In this document: piece by piece, positions 1-8,420 of the stretch
Position numbering within the stretch: the stretch's first letter is position 1
Layout: each line of letters begins with the position of its first letter
NCBI GenBank assembly: GCA_022885665.1
Contig: JAGQDJ010000148.1
Span: 62,001-126,000, forward strand
Reading direction: 5' to 3'
DNA length: 64,000 nt
Source: Triops longicaudatus
Taxonomy: Eukaryota > Arthropoda > Branchiopoda > Notostraca > Triopsidae
Position numbers and translations under genes: made by a program
Notes under the pieces: generated by a model
The model's database searches: none
Seen by the model: the letters and a program-made list of their open reading frames with translations, nothing else
Told to the model about the DNA's origin: nothing

Positions 1-1322
1 TCTTTCTCTCTCGCTCTGCTCTTGACGGACACACGACAGGCATCGATCGACGCGGAGAAAACTTGGAGAAGCAGAAATGGGACCGAAGAGCTAAGCTCAA
101 ACTTCCTTTCCCCTCATTGCGTTTATATATGTGTGTCGATGCTCCATTGCCGCCCTTCCAGCTCCACCTCACCCCTCCTTTCTCCTCCTCGAAGAAATTT
201 CAGTTCCAATACTTCGGGATCGAGAAGGAATTTCGCTACGCTGGAGAAAGACAACGCTCCAAGAATCATCAGATTTGTGGTACACGCTTCTGAAAACTGC
301 AAAAAAGGTTGCACCCTGAAGAAATACTAGGCACAGACAATAACCCACCCCTTTACACGAGGAAGAAAGACAAAGCGAGAGAAAAAAAAAATAAAGGACA
401 GAGAATTATCCAGACATGACCCATCTCATGTAAGAAACTGTGGCTCGAAATCATTTTCGCGTTGGGTGGGCGTTTTATGCTCTACTTCTCATTCAATGAT
501 ACATAGTCATACAAAAAGCGCCGAGAAAAATTAATTTTTAAACAGACGATGATGGAGTCCCCTGTTAACAGTGCTTACAGTTAATCAAGTGAAAATAAAA
601 ATAGCACGGCCAACAATGAGTTCGTAGACGGGACACCAGACCGATTGGCATGCTCGGCCACAATTATTAAAAAATGAAACGGCGCCACTGCAGAATATAC
701 GTGTTGTAGAACTTTTGTATCATCAGCACATGTCCACAACCCATACATTCATATTTAAGCGGTAAGGTATCGAAAGAATTTCCTCTTGAACACGTTGGCT
801 GAGGGGCATATTTGGGATCACTTCTGCTGGTGAATAGTTTCAGATGGCTGTAGAACGACGAATAAAGCTTGAGGTACTCCTGGCGAGACGTCTTTCAGGT
901 ATGCCAGGTGTCAGTTCCTGCACGACAGCAAAATTTTAAAAAGTTCACGGTGTCACCGGTTACATGCTACTAATCCTGATCGACTCTAGATTTAAAAAAT
1001 AAACTTTCGAAGCCAAAATAATGTATACTTCCTCATCAGGATCAGTTCCCGACAAGCTGAGTTGGGTGTTCAGGGAAATTTCCTCTCGTTTCAAATCGTA
1101 TGGTATATCGAAAGCTTTCTTGTCCACAGATAGCCTTAATGGGGAGTTAAGGTTGTAGTTGGGAAAATTTTTGGTTGGACTTCGTACACACTGTAAGGCT
1201 CTTTGTATTCTTCAAATACGTGAGTTCGTCTTTACTTGAGTACATAGCTAAATAAACAAAATGCGGCGTAATATAAAAGAACAGAATAAAGGGGTGAATA
1301 AACAGTTAATACGACGAGGGAT
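1..1322. other. Noncoding flank 3' of the zinc-finger gene
   Basis: AT-biased sequence beyond the stop codon of the minus-strand zinc-finger gene. The part next to 1323 should include its 3' UTR. I found no AATAAA on the minus strand close to the stop, so the transcript end is not placed. Short open frames near 22-330 overlap in several frames, show no domain and look like chance. No repeat or RNA gene was recognised. Confidence 0.5.
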
Positions 1323-1540
1323 TCAATTTTTATGTTTGGTGACAAGTGCCTGCGGGTGGAGATGGTGGCGATGCTTCTGAAGATCAGCGGGATTGCTAAA
1401 GCGACGACCGCAAATCCGACAAGCGTAAGGACGCTCGCTCGTATGGACCACGACATGTTTCTTGAGCGCGGGCTGCGTGTAGCAGCGGTGACACTCCGGA
1501 CAAGGTACTTTGCCCTCAGGCACGTTAATCCGCTCTTTCA
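1323..1540 (-). CDS. C2H2 zinc-finger protein, exon 3 (terminal coding exon)
   Basis: This exon encodes about 72 residues with two adjacent classical fingers. The first is CPECHRCYTQPALKKHVVVH. It is joined by the linker TSERPYA to CRICGRRFSNPADLQKH..H, followed by a short tail ending KHKN and a TGA stop at 1325-1323. A minus-strand acceptor, TTTTCGCTAG, ends at 1541 and the exon starts in phase 1 with TG. The donor of exon 2 (at 3024) leaves one base, C, so the junction codon is CTG (Leu) and the frame continues. The linker resembles the TGEKP type of DNA-binding finger arrays. The exon cannot stand alone because an open frame reaching upstream past the acceptor reads intronic sequence. Confidence 0.8.
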
Positions 1541-3024
1541 CTAGCGAAAAGTAGGAATTAATTTTAAATGCGAAAATGGGTTGAAGCAGAGACTTAACAC
1601 TGTATAAAGGGGTACTAACAAAGGAAAAAAACACCACCTAGAATTAAAATCGAAACCAATAATTGGTTCCTGATACCAAAAAATTGTACTGATCACCAAA
1701 ATTTGGTAATTTTTTTCTTTATTATTGGGAACACTTTCCAAAAGTCAATAGTATGTGTTTTATCTTTTCAACGTGTGGTGGCTTAAAGGTTTCCACCCGG
1801 CACCGAAGTTCTACGTGTGCCCCCATGCCATAAGTCCTCAATACAGTTACCTGTTTAGTGTTTTGCGTCCTACATTCAAAGTAACTTTACATATGGAAAA
1901 ACGTCACATGGTCTGTATTGTGGTGTGTCAGCAGGCTACTGTAATGCTATACTAAATATAATGTTCGAAAAAGAAACGATTAAGGAACGGCCTTATGCTA
2001 AGCGAACGGAACTGGGCAACAATGAAAGTTCCCCTGAGCAAGCGTTGCGGCGGGTCATAGAACATTTACGTAAGGATGGAATGCAACATCGCTCAAATGT
2101 TGGAAGTCTTAGTCAGTAGTGGTGTTACGTTTTGGTCACTTTTCGGTGATTATTTGTAAGAGTACTACTCGTCATTGCAGTGCAACGTGATTTTCGTGAT
2201 TGGAGATAATGATGTGGATAATGCTTGATTGCTGTAATCTTTGGTTTTGTTGCATTGGTGTTGTGAAAAGTTGCCGATGTGTTATGTGTGCCATGTTGGT
2301 GGGTGCTTATGTTCAGTTTGTTCCGTTGAACGTTGTGACTTTAGGAATCCTTTACTACTGTTTTCGTTGTTATATCGTTGAACTGTTCAGTGTCTGTATT
2401 TTTCTTTACTCATATGTAATCAAAGTTGTAATCTTGCATTTTATTCAGTTGATGCTATAGAAAGTTGCAGAAGTGTTATTATGTATGTCATATGTCGTGT
2501 AGCACAAACGTTCAATTTGTCTTGCAGAATATCGTTATTTTTTACTTGATTACTGCACTCGTGTTTGTGTCGTTAAAGTGTTGCGTATTGCGGTATTGGA
2601 CTTCGTTCCATTTTGGTCTCATTTGTCTTCGATGTTGCATTGTTTCTTTATTTACTGTTATGGTCCTATGTGCTTTTGATGTTCTTTGCAGTTGTATTAA
2701 TCGATACTGTTATCTATTTATGTAATTTGTACAACTTTGCTGATACTTGTAGTCTAAATAAATCTAAAATTGGCCCTAAATTTGAGGTCGGTTCATTAGC
2801 AAACTTTGAGAATTGTAATGTCTTTGGAAGCACACACCATCAAAAGGTGCTCAAATCTACCAAATTTTAGTTTGTGATGTCCCTTTTTTCTGTCGTTTTA
2901 GGGACCGTTTCTACTATCAATTATTGTAGGAAAACTTCCTGGGTCCCGCGGTTTTCGCTGCAATTTTCCACCATTAATTGGGAGAATTCTTTTATCAGTG
3001 AAAAGCTGAAGATTATGTCCTTAC
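1541..3024 (-). other. Intron 2 of the zinc-finger gene, filled by a transposon
   Basis: GT-AG intron of 1484 bp between exons 2 and 3 on the minus strand (donor GTAAGG at 3024, acceptor ending AG at 1541). A CACTG-ended element of about 1403 bp occupies 1598-3000. Without it the intron would be about 81 bp. Phase 1 matches on both sides. Confidence 0.7.
1598..3000 (+). mobile_element. Nonautonomous CACTG-ended DNA transposon, copy 1
   Basis: The left end starts CACTGTATAAAGGGG at 1598 and the right end closes at 3000 with CAGTG. Read inward from that end it begins CACTGATAAAAGAATTC. Both subterminal regions share CAATAATTG and AAAATTTGG words. Flanking trinucleotides are TAA and AAA, an imperfect 3-bp duplication. 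CACTA/CACTG termini with a 3-bp target duplication are known for CACTA/EnSpm (CMC) elements, so that assignment is an inference. From about 2237 to 3000 it matches, in reverse complement, 63221-64000. The interior is T/G-rich and partly repeats itself (the segment at about 2265 recurs at about 2460). It has no transposase; open frames at 1925-2119 and 2200-2725 show no domain. Confidence 0.6.
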
Positions 3025-3164
3025 GTAAGTCAGAGTGCTCGACACCACGGTGGAACAGGAGGTCTGCCAGCACAGGTGTAGTAAACGGACAATGCGGACA
3101 GGAATGTCCCAGGCCTGCTGAAGTACTGGATGACGCTTCACTCGCTCCTTGGCATCCTGCGCGC
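3025..3164 (-). CDS. C2H2 zinc-finger protein, exon 2
   Basis: A 140-nt internal exon. It encodes a Ser/Ala-rich linker and one finger, CPHCPFTTPVLADLLFHRGVEH (C-x2-C-x12-H-x4-H), then HSDL. Its acceptor ATTCATGTAG ends at 3165 and the exon enters in phase 2. The donor is TTAC|GTAAGG at 3024, leaving phase 1. Both phases match the neighbouring exons: AG+G gives Arg at the first junction and C+TG gives Leu at the second. The acceptor's pyrimidine tract is weak, and a second AG eight bases downstream is out of phase with the exon 1 donor chosen here. An intact finger ending at a strong donor makes a real exon likely. Confidence 0.7.
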
Positions 3165-3505
3165 CTACATGAATACATTTTAAAATACAGAATGTAAACC
3201 TGTACCTGTGACACTTTAATTTTTAAGAAGTCATGAACTTAGAAGTTGTATAGCATCCTGGATGTTGTGTGTACTGGGGCTTTGAGCAGTTTGGAAAAAT
3301 AAAATCTCGGAAAGAAAAATATTTTTTATTGCTCGGAGAAAAATGATTGGAGAGGAAACCCTGGAATATTTTTTTTTTGTCTAAGCCGCTTGTGTTGTTT
3401 AAGTATATGCTCAGTTTTTTCTATTGATATAATAAAAACACAACACTAGTTTCCGTCCTGTTTCACCCTTCAAATCGCAAAGGAAACTAATAAAAGTGAT
3501 CGCAC
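3165..3505 (-). other. Intron 1 of the zinc-finger gene / possible alternative 3' end
   Basis: A 341-bp interval. If spliced from CACAG|GTGCGA (donor GT at 3505-3504) to the acceptor at 3165, the frame continues into exon 2. If retained, translation runs 17 bases further to a TAG at 3489-3487, and a minus-strand AATAAA at 3330-3325 could end the transcript. The donor departs from the GTRAGT consensus at positions +4 and +6, which makes alternative processing plausible. Confidence 0.5.
3325..3330 (-). terminator. Poly(A) signal AATAAA for the short zinc-finger isoform
   Basis: AATAAA on the minus strand, about 157 nt downstream of the TAG at 3489-3487. It fits a transcript that retains intron 1 and ends there. 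Inferred from motif and position only. Confidence 0.35.
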
Positions 3506-5673
3506 CTGTGCGCAGACAGTTGTTGTTTAATGGCGAAAGTGATTCCACACGAAGGGCATCGTGGTAGCAACGTCGGGTGGCTCTGTTCCATGTGCTGCTT
3601 TAAAGCAGCCATTCCCGAAATTTCTACGTAGCAATGCTCGCATTTCCTATTCCGTTGCTCGCCCCACTTGTTTCGCCTGGCCAGGTCGCGGTGCTCTTGC
3701 GACGATCGGTGTTGCACGGCTTGGGCTTTGGTGGCAAACTTCAGGCCGCATAGCAAACACCGGTACCGGCCTTCTTGCTGCCGCTCAGGGTGCTGATGGT
3801 GCACATGGTGGGTAAAAACGGCCCGGGATGTCGTTCCGAAGTCGCAATGCTCGCAGTGCAACTTTTCCGGGTTGTTCAGGCGCTGCACCACCTGGTGGCC
3901 ATGAAACTGCGCCAGATGGCGGTTGACTTGGAAGTGCAGCCGAAACTTTCGACAGCAGTCTGCCACAGGACATGGCAGTAAAGTAATCTTCTGAATAATA
4001 ATGGGCACCGACTGGCTCACAATGTCTTCAGCTTGCCGGTGCGCTGCGCTCTGCAGGTGCTGCCCCATGAGCGCGCTACTGTCGCTCACCCGGCGGCACA
4101 ACCCACAGAAATACGCTTTCCCTGACGGCGAAACTTGGTCTGTCCTCAGGTGGCTGTCCGACGCCCAGTGCTGCAGAAATGACTCCCGGTTGTGGCAATA
4201 GAAGCGGCACAGTTGGCACTGGTAGATGGCCTCGCGGACGATCAAGGGCATGTGTTGGAGGACGAGTTGTTGGTGACGGGCGTGGGACTGACTGCGCGCC
4301 ACGTGGAACCTTGAGATTAAATGTTTGCCCAGTAAGCCTCGCGGAATCCAGGCCTTGCACGTCACGCATTGATCTCCCTTAATGCTGGGTGAGGCTGTGG
4401 CAGTAATTTTCTTTCTCGAGACCGGATAATAGAAAAAGTCATCGCAACGGGCGGGAGCGTATGATTTACTCAAACGGGCTGCTTCCTTGTCCCAGCTATC
4501 CACTTCGTCATCAGAGCCATCCACGCCAAGTCGCTTCTGCGAGCGCAAGCCATAGATTGCTGCGACCGGGCCGGCAGTAATAGCCGGGTGGGAAGACGAA
4601 GGAGACGTCGAAGTGAGCGACGATAATCGTTTGGCATGGTAATCAGATTGGAGATGCCGTTCGTACAAGAGGCGGCTACTTAATCTTCGGTTGCAAGACT
4701 CGCAGAAATACTGAACCCGACTCCCGTTCTTACGAATATCTTCCTTGTTCGTGCCGTCGGGCATCCATTTCCCCCGTGACGGAATTATGGACGGCGTGGA
4801 CTGCACGGGAATGGTTGGCCAAAGGGGACTATTGCTGGCATTACTGCGCTGCGAGTCGAGCTCGAGATCGTCACCTTCCACGTGGCTGTTATTACTGCCG
4901 GCAAAGAGCTTGTGGTAAGTGTAGGGGAACTGATGTGTCTCGGCGCTTAAATGGCTCATTTCAACTTGTCCGCCTCGTACGTCCTCCATTCGCGCTCTCG
5001 GCGGAATTTCATCAGGCATGGGCGAGGCAGAAATTAGCCGTTTGTGCGGAGTGCTAAGTTGGTCCCATTCGTGATCATGCTGCGGGTATTTCTTCGAAGA
5101 GGGAGGAGGAGAACTGCGGGTCGCAGCTGCCTCCGTAGTTCGAAGTTTGGAGATGCTCTGCAATTCCAAAGAAGAGAAAAAGTCGTCGGCCGCCCCGGGG
5201 TGCATTTCTGCAGCCGCAGCCCACGCCGACGGAGTGACGATAGAGAGACCTAAATGGCTCATGAATTCGTCGGCCGACATGACCGGCCCCACCAAATCGG
5301 ACAGTAACTTGTCGCCCTTGTCGCCGTGCGGATCAGAAGTGCCGATGACAGCCAGCAGTGGATCTCTGCGAGGCGACCGCCCGGGGCTAGGGTGGGGGTG
5401 GTTTGGGGGAATGGATGGAGGGCAGGTGACGGCGGTGTTGGGGACAGTACCGGCAGAAGTACTGGCAGGGGAGGAGGGCTGAGAGCCAATAAGAACTTGA
5501 CGAAAGGAAGTCATTTCATGCTGACTCGTTCGTAATCCCCGGCACTGTACTTTGCGGTGGCAAATGTAAGCCTCCAAGCCTTGAATTATGGCATGACAGC
5601 GTAAACACATGTGGCTGTCGTCATCTATGTCCTCGGAGACCACCTGCATTGAATTGTGCAGCGAGTCGGACAT
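3487..5673 (-). CDS. Multi-C2H2 zinc-finger protein, main exon (spliced part 5673-3506)
   Basis: A continuous 728-codon frame, giving 722 codons plus 2 nt if it splices at 3506. An N-terminal C2H2-like module (CLRCHAII...HRKVQC, residues about 23-44) is followed by a Ser/Pro-rich region to about residue 320. A finger array then spans about 325-725, with Cys pairs near 326, 435, 485, 522, 568, 608, 638, 676 and 704. Several have five residues between the histidines (CESC, CQLC, CGLC, CLLC), as in U1/matrin-like and ZNF407-like proteins. Others have the classical x3-4 spacing. CPVADCC has x4 between cysteines. The ATG follows an acceptor (CATTTTCAG|CATG), so a 5' noncoding exon, or less likely further coding, lies upstream. 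With exons 2 and 3 the product is 841 aa. Its likely role is a nuclear DNA- or RNA-binding regulator. I do not recognise a specific gene; resemblance to ZNF407 is from memory and weak. Confidence 0.88.
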   Translation of the reverse strand: MSDSLHNSMQVVSEDIDDDSHMCLRCHAIIQGLEAYICHRKVQCRGLRTSQHEMTSFRQVLIGSQPSSPASTSAGTVPNTAVTCPPSIPPNHPHPSPGRSPRRDPLLAVIGTSDPHGDKGDKLLSDLVGPVMSADEFMSHLGLSIVTPSAWAAAAEMHPGAADDFFSSLELQSISKLRTTEAAATRSSPPPSSKKYPQHDHEWDQLSTPHKRLISASPMPDEIPPRARMEDVRGGQVEMSHLSAETHQFPYTYHKLFAGSNNSHVEGDDLELDSQRSNASNSPLWPTIPVQSTPSIIPSRGKWMPDGTNKEDIRKNGSRVQYFCESCNRRLSSRLLYERHLQSDYHAKRLSSLTSTSPSSSHPAITAGPVAAIYGLRSQKRLGVDGSDDEVDSWDKEAARLSKSYAPARCDDFFYYPVSRKKITATASPSIKGDQCVTCKAWIPRGLLGKHLISRFHVARSQSHARHQQLVLQHMPLIVREAIYQCQLCRFYCHNRESFLQHWASDSHLRTDQVSPSGKAYFCGLCRRVSDSSALMGQHLQSAAHRQAEDIVSQSVPIIIQKITLLPCPVADCCRKFRLHFQVNRHLAQFHGHQVVQRLNNPEKLHCEHCDFGTTSRAVFTHHVHHQHPERQQEGRYRCLLCGLKFATKAQAVQHRSSQEHRDLARRNKWGEQRNRKCEHCYVEISGMAALKQHMEQSHPTLLPRCPSCGITFAIKQQLSAHRCDHFY

Positions 5674-6480
5674 GCTGAAAATGACGCTAAATGCGTTGTC
5701 CTATGGGGAACGTGCAAATTAATTTCAGTCGCAGGGTTCAAAATCTTCAACAATTAACTAAGACAATACTCCTCGGCAATTGCTTATTAAACGCCTAGTT
5801 ACCTTTCGTATCCCTTTCCCAGTGTATGATCAGTAAAACGTTTGTAAGTAGACTAATTAGGGATTGGTAAAAAGTTTGCAACGGACAAAATATTTTTGCC
5901 AAAACCATCAGAGCTAATGCTTACCATTCGACAAGATGGGAATACAAGCTGTGGTGTAAGCATTGGTAAACGAATTTCTGACTTTTTCAGATATTTACTG
6001 TATTGATTGTCCTCTAATTTTTATTGTAAATTTTAAACGTATATGAAGGGATTTACTTATAAATTTGTAAAATTTTGATCTGCTTAAAAACTTTTTTAAA
6101 AAAACTTTTAATCCATTTAAAAAATACCAGAACAAATATGAACGAAAAACACAGCAAAAATAGCTCAGAATTCGTAAAAAGACTTTGCCATGTGTAAACG
6201 CCGTAAAGTTCACGCGTCTGAATATTTTTCAGAGAGCTTGCAAGTCAGCGCGCTTGTAAGGTGCTGCTCGAAGCGGCTGCTAAAGTAACTAGCGTTGTTT
6301 TGGTACACAATCACAAGACACTTTACCTTATAAAAATAGCATCTTGTAAAATTTTTGCCATTTAACTTCACACAAAATATTTGCTTTACCTTCTTGGAGT
6401 TACTTTCTGTAGTACAAACACGTTAAAATCATAAGAAAACTAGATAATAATGCTTAAAAAGCGAGAGACGCACGTCAGCC
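5674..6480. other. Head-to-head intergenic interval, AT-rich part
   Basis: Upstream of the minus-strand zinc-finger gene. A minus-strand acceptor (TTTTCAG at 5681-5675) directly precedes its ATG, so this stretch should contain an intron and, further right, a noncoding first exon. I could not place that exon. There is no domain-bearing open frame; the 72-codon frame at 5995-6213 is low-complexity and Phe/Lys-rich. Confidence 0.5.
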
Positions 6481-6785
6481 GAACTTGTCAGTTAAGCGTA
6501 GGCCAAGCTCCGCCTCTAGACCGTGGCTAGCTCTTCCTCCTTTCCTTCTCTCCCCTCGCTCACCTCCTCACCTCCCGCTACCGTAGCTTATTACCGCGCA
6601 GCTGCCGAACCCGCCGGCACCCGGTGCCACGGGAATGTCCCTCTCCGTGTCCGCTGTTGTTGACCCAGCGAGCGCAAACCGCAACGTGGCACTCGTACCG
6701 GTTCGCGTCCCGCCACTTACCGCGCTCTGGCCAGCGCGAGCACGGTTAGTGTGCTGCGTGCCTCAGCCCAGTCAACATGTTTGAC
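6481..6785. promoter_or_regulatory. GC-rich divergent promoter region (candidate)
   Basis: A compact GC- and CpG-rich block between two divergent genes in an otherwise AT-biased neighbourhood. It contains GC boxes and pyrimidine-rich runs (CTTCCTCC...CTCCCCTCGC) and an initiator-like TCAGCCCAGTC near 6763. On the plus strand it ends in ATGTTTGAC|GTATGT, a donor-like site at 6786 that could close a noncoding first exon of tsh. A possible acceptor, GGCCATTTCAG, ends at 7388, just before the tsh ATG. No TATA box was recognised. This is an inference from composition and position. Confidence 0.45.
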
Positions 6786-7388
6786 GTATGTATTTGGTAA
6801 ATAAGCGAGTGATACCGCAGTGGTCCTAGATCAGCCACACGTGCGTTCGGCCTCTTTTGCACAACAATTGCGATTAATTACTCAGTTAACCAGTGTGCTC
6901 GTGCTTAAACCTTGCTTTTAACGGATTTAATGTTGACAACTTCTTGCGTCGAAATCTTCTAAAAGCAAAGAAGGGAAAACCTCGTTTTGTCTTTGCAGTG
7001 GAACGTGAGTGGCATGGAGTCATCTGTCCAGGTGACAGGTTGTTGGACTTCTTGACCAGTGAAGACCAATCTTCAGTAGCTTTTTACTGAGTTTATTATT
7101 ACCGAAAGAATCTTGTTGATTTTTTTTTCTGTGTTGAAAGGAAAATAAAGAGCGAAACCTGAAAGGCTTCCAGAAAAAGGCCTATTGAGAAAAGGGAATA
7201 AAATAAAAGTGTTTCTTTGTTGGTAAACGACGTCATGTGAAGGTTTTCCACGTGTGTTTGTTGTTGAGTTGTCGTTTCCGATGTTGTGGGTAGTGAAAGC
7301 GACTGCGGCACTTGATTAACACAAAGGATTAAAAAGAATTAAAAATCAACTGGTGCTGCCACCACCGTCCGACAGTTGGCCATTTCAG
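6786..7388 (+). other. tsh: Possible 5' UTR intron of tsh
   Basis: Interval between a donor-like GTATGT at 6786 and an acceptor-like CATTTCAG ending at 7388. It also holds an acceptor/donor pair near 7000-7005 (CTTTGCAG|TGGAAC|GTGAGT). If 6785 joins 7389, an ATG at 6777 would open a short upstream frame overlapping the tsh start out of frame. All of this is inference; unspliced transcription across the region is equally compatible. Confidence 0.3.
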
Positions 7389-7417
7389 GTGTTAAAATTC
7401 CATTGTTGGTGGACATC

Positions 7418-7457
7418 ATGCCCAGACGGAAGCAGGATTGCCCCAAACGGATGAAAT
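7418..7457 (+). CDS. tsh: Teashirt, coding exon 1 (40-nt start exon)
   Basis: ATG at 7418 with A at -3 encodes MPRRKQDCPKRMK plus one base, then a strong donor T|GTGAGT. The start matches the conserved N-terminus of Teashirt/TSHZ proteins (MPRRKQ..P). RRKQxxP-type N-termini, also in SALL, FOG and BCL11 proteins, are known to recruit the NuRD corepressor through RBBP4/7. The phase-1 end joins exon 2 at 44956: T+GG gives Trp, so the protein reads ...KRMKW|EEEALL. The exon is too short to appear as an open reading frame. Recognition rests on the motif, the donor and the exact phase match across 37.5 kb. Confidence 0.85.
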
Positions 7458-7810
7458 GTGAGTGGAATTGTTTCTTTAATTAGCAAAATGCTTAGACCAC
7501 AATTTTACAACTTTTCGTGAATTTTTATGTGTGAATCGAAGATTCAGAGCTGAAAATTTATCTGTTAAAAACCACTAAAATCTTTAAGAAAAAGGGCTTG
7601 TTAGCGATTAGGGAAGTAAAAGTGAGTCAGTGATGGTGTTTCTAGCGTTGGTGAAGAACGTAAGGTTGTGTTAGGTGACATGAGTTGGACTGAAGGTGAA
7701 TTTGAGTTTGATAGTCGGTGAGCGTAATAATTCTATTTGGCAAAAATGCTTGTTAAATTTGTTTGTGTTAAACGGTCGAAACTAGTACAAGCGGTCAGCA
7801 TTACATTCAC

Positions 7811-8420
7811 GTAGGTTAGGTTAGTGATGCTAATTTTGTTAAATTTGGTTTGTTAGGTTAAACTCAAGCTTATTTGCATCAAACTACATTGCAAAAAGTT
7901 CAAAAACCAGGAAAATTAGATGGGTCAGTACAAATTACGCTAAATAAATAGGGTGAATTCATTTAGATTAGATTGCGTTAGGTTAAGTTAGAGTGAACCT
8001 CGTTGCCTCAAAATTTTCTGTCAAATATTTAAAAACGCCCAAAACCGGTAATTGAAAGTTAACTTAGGTTAAGATTGTGAAAAGTTACGCTGTGTTAAGG
8101 TAGGTTAGATAAAGTTTGTCAGGTTAGTTTTGTTAAGTTAAGTTAGATAACTTAGATTTAAGCAAATTGAGCTTGTGAATCTGTTTAAAAGCGATCAAAG
8201 CCCAAAGTGCACTAGTTCAAGGTTAGGTTAAGTGTAGTAAAACCAGGTGAGTTAGTTTTAAGATTATTTGCTTCAAAATCCACTATCAAATAGCAAAATT
8301 TGAAATGTTGTATGTTAGGCTATGTTGTTAGGTTTGAATTGGCTTGAAATCCACTGTAAATCTGTCAAGAGGCAAAAATAAAGTTTGTTGAAGGTTAGGT
8401 TAGATTAGGTTAGTTAAGTG
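7811..8420. repeat. Degenerate GGTTA/TTAGG-rich tract
   Basis: Many copies of GGTTA, TTAGGTTA and GTTAAGTTAG words separated by unrelated AT-rich sequence, for example near 7812-7825, 8095-8150 and 8393-8420. TTAGG is the usual arthropod telomeric unit, but here the repeats are interrupted and are not a telomere array. Confidence 0.6.

Noticed and set aside
2200..2725. Two hydrophobic, Cys-rich frames that look like membrane proteins
   Set aside because: They lie inside the CACTG-ended element and result from its T/G-rich, internally repeated sequence; the inverted copy at the right edge does not keep the frames.
7811..8420. Interstitial telomere array
   Set aside because: Units vary in length and are separated by unrelated sequence; no run of several perfect TTAGG units.
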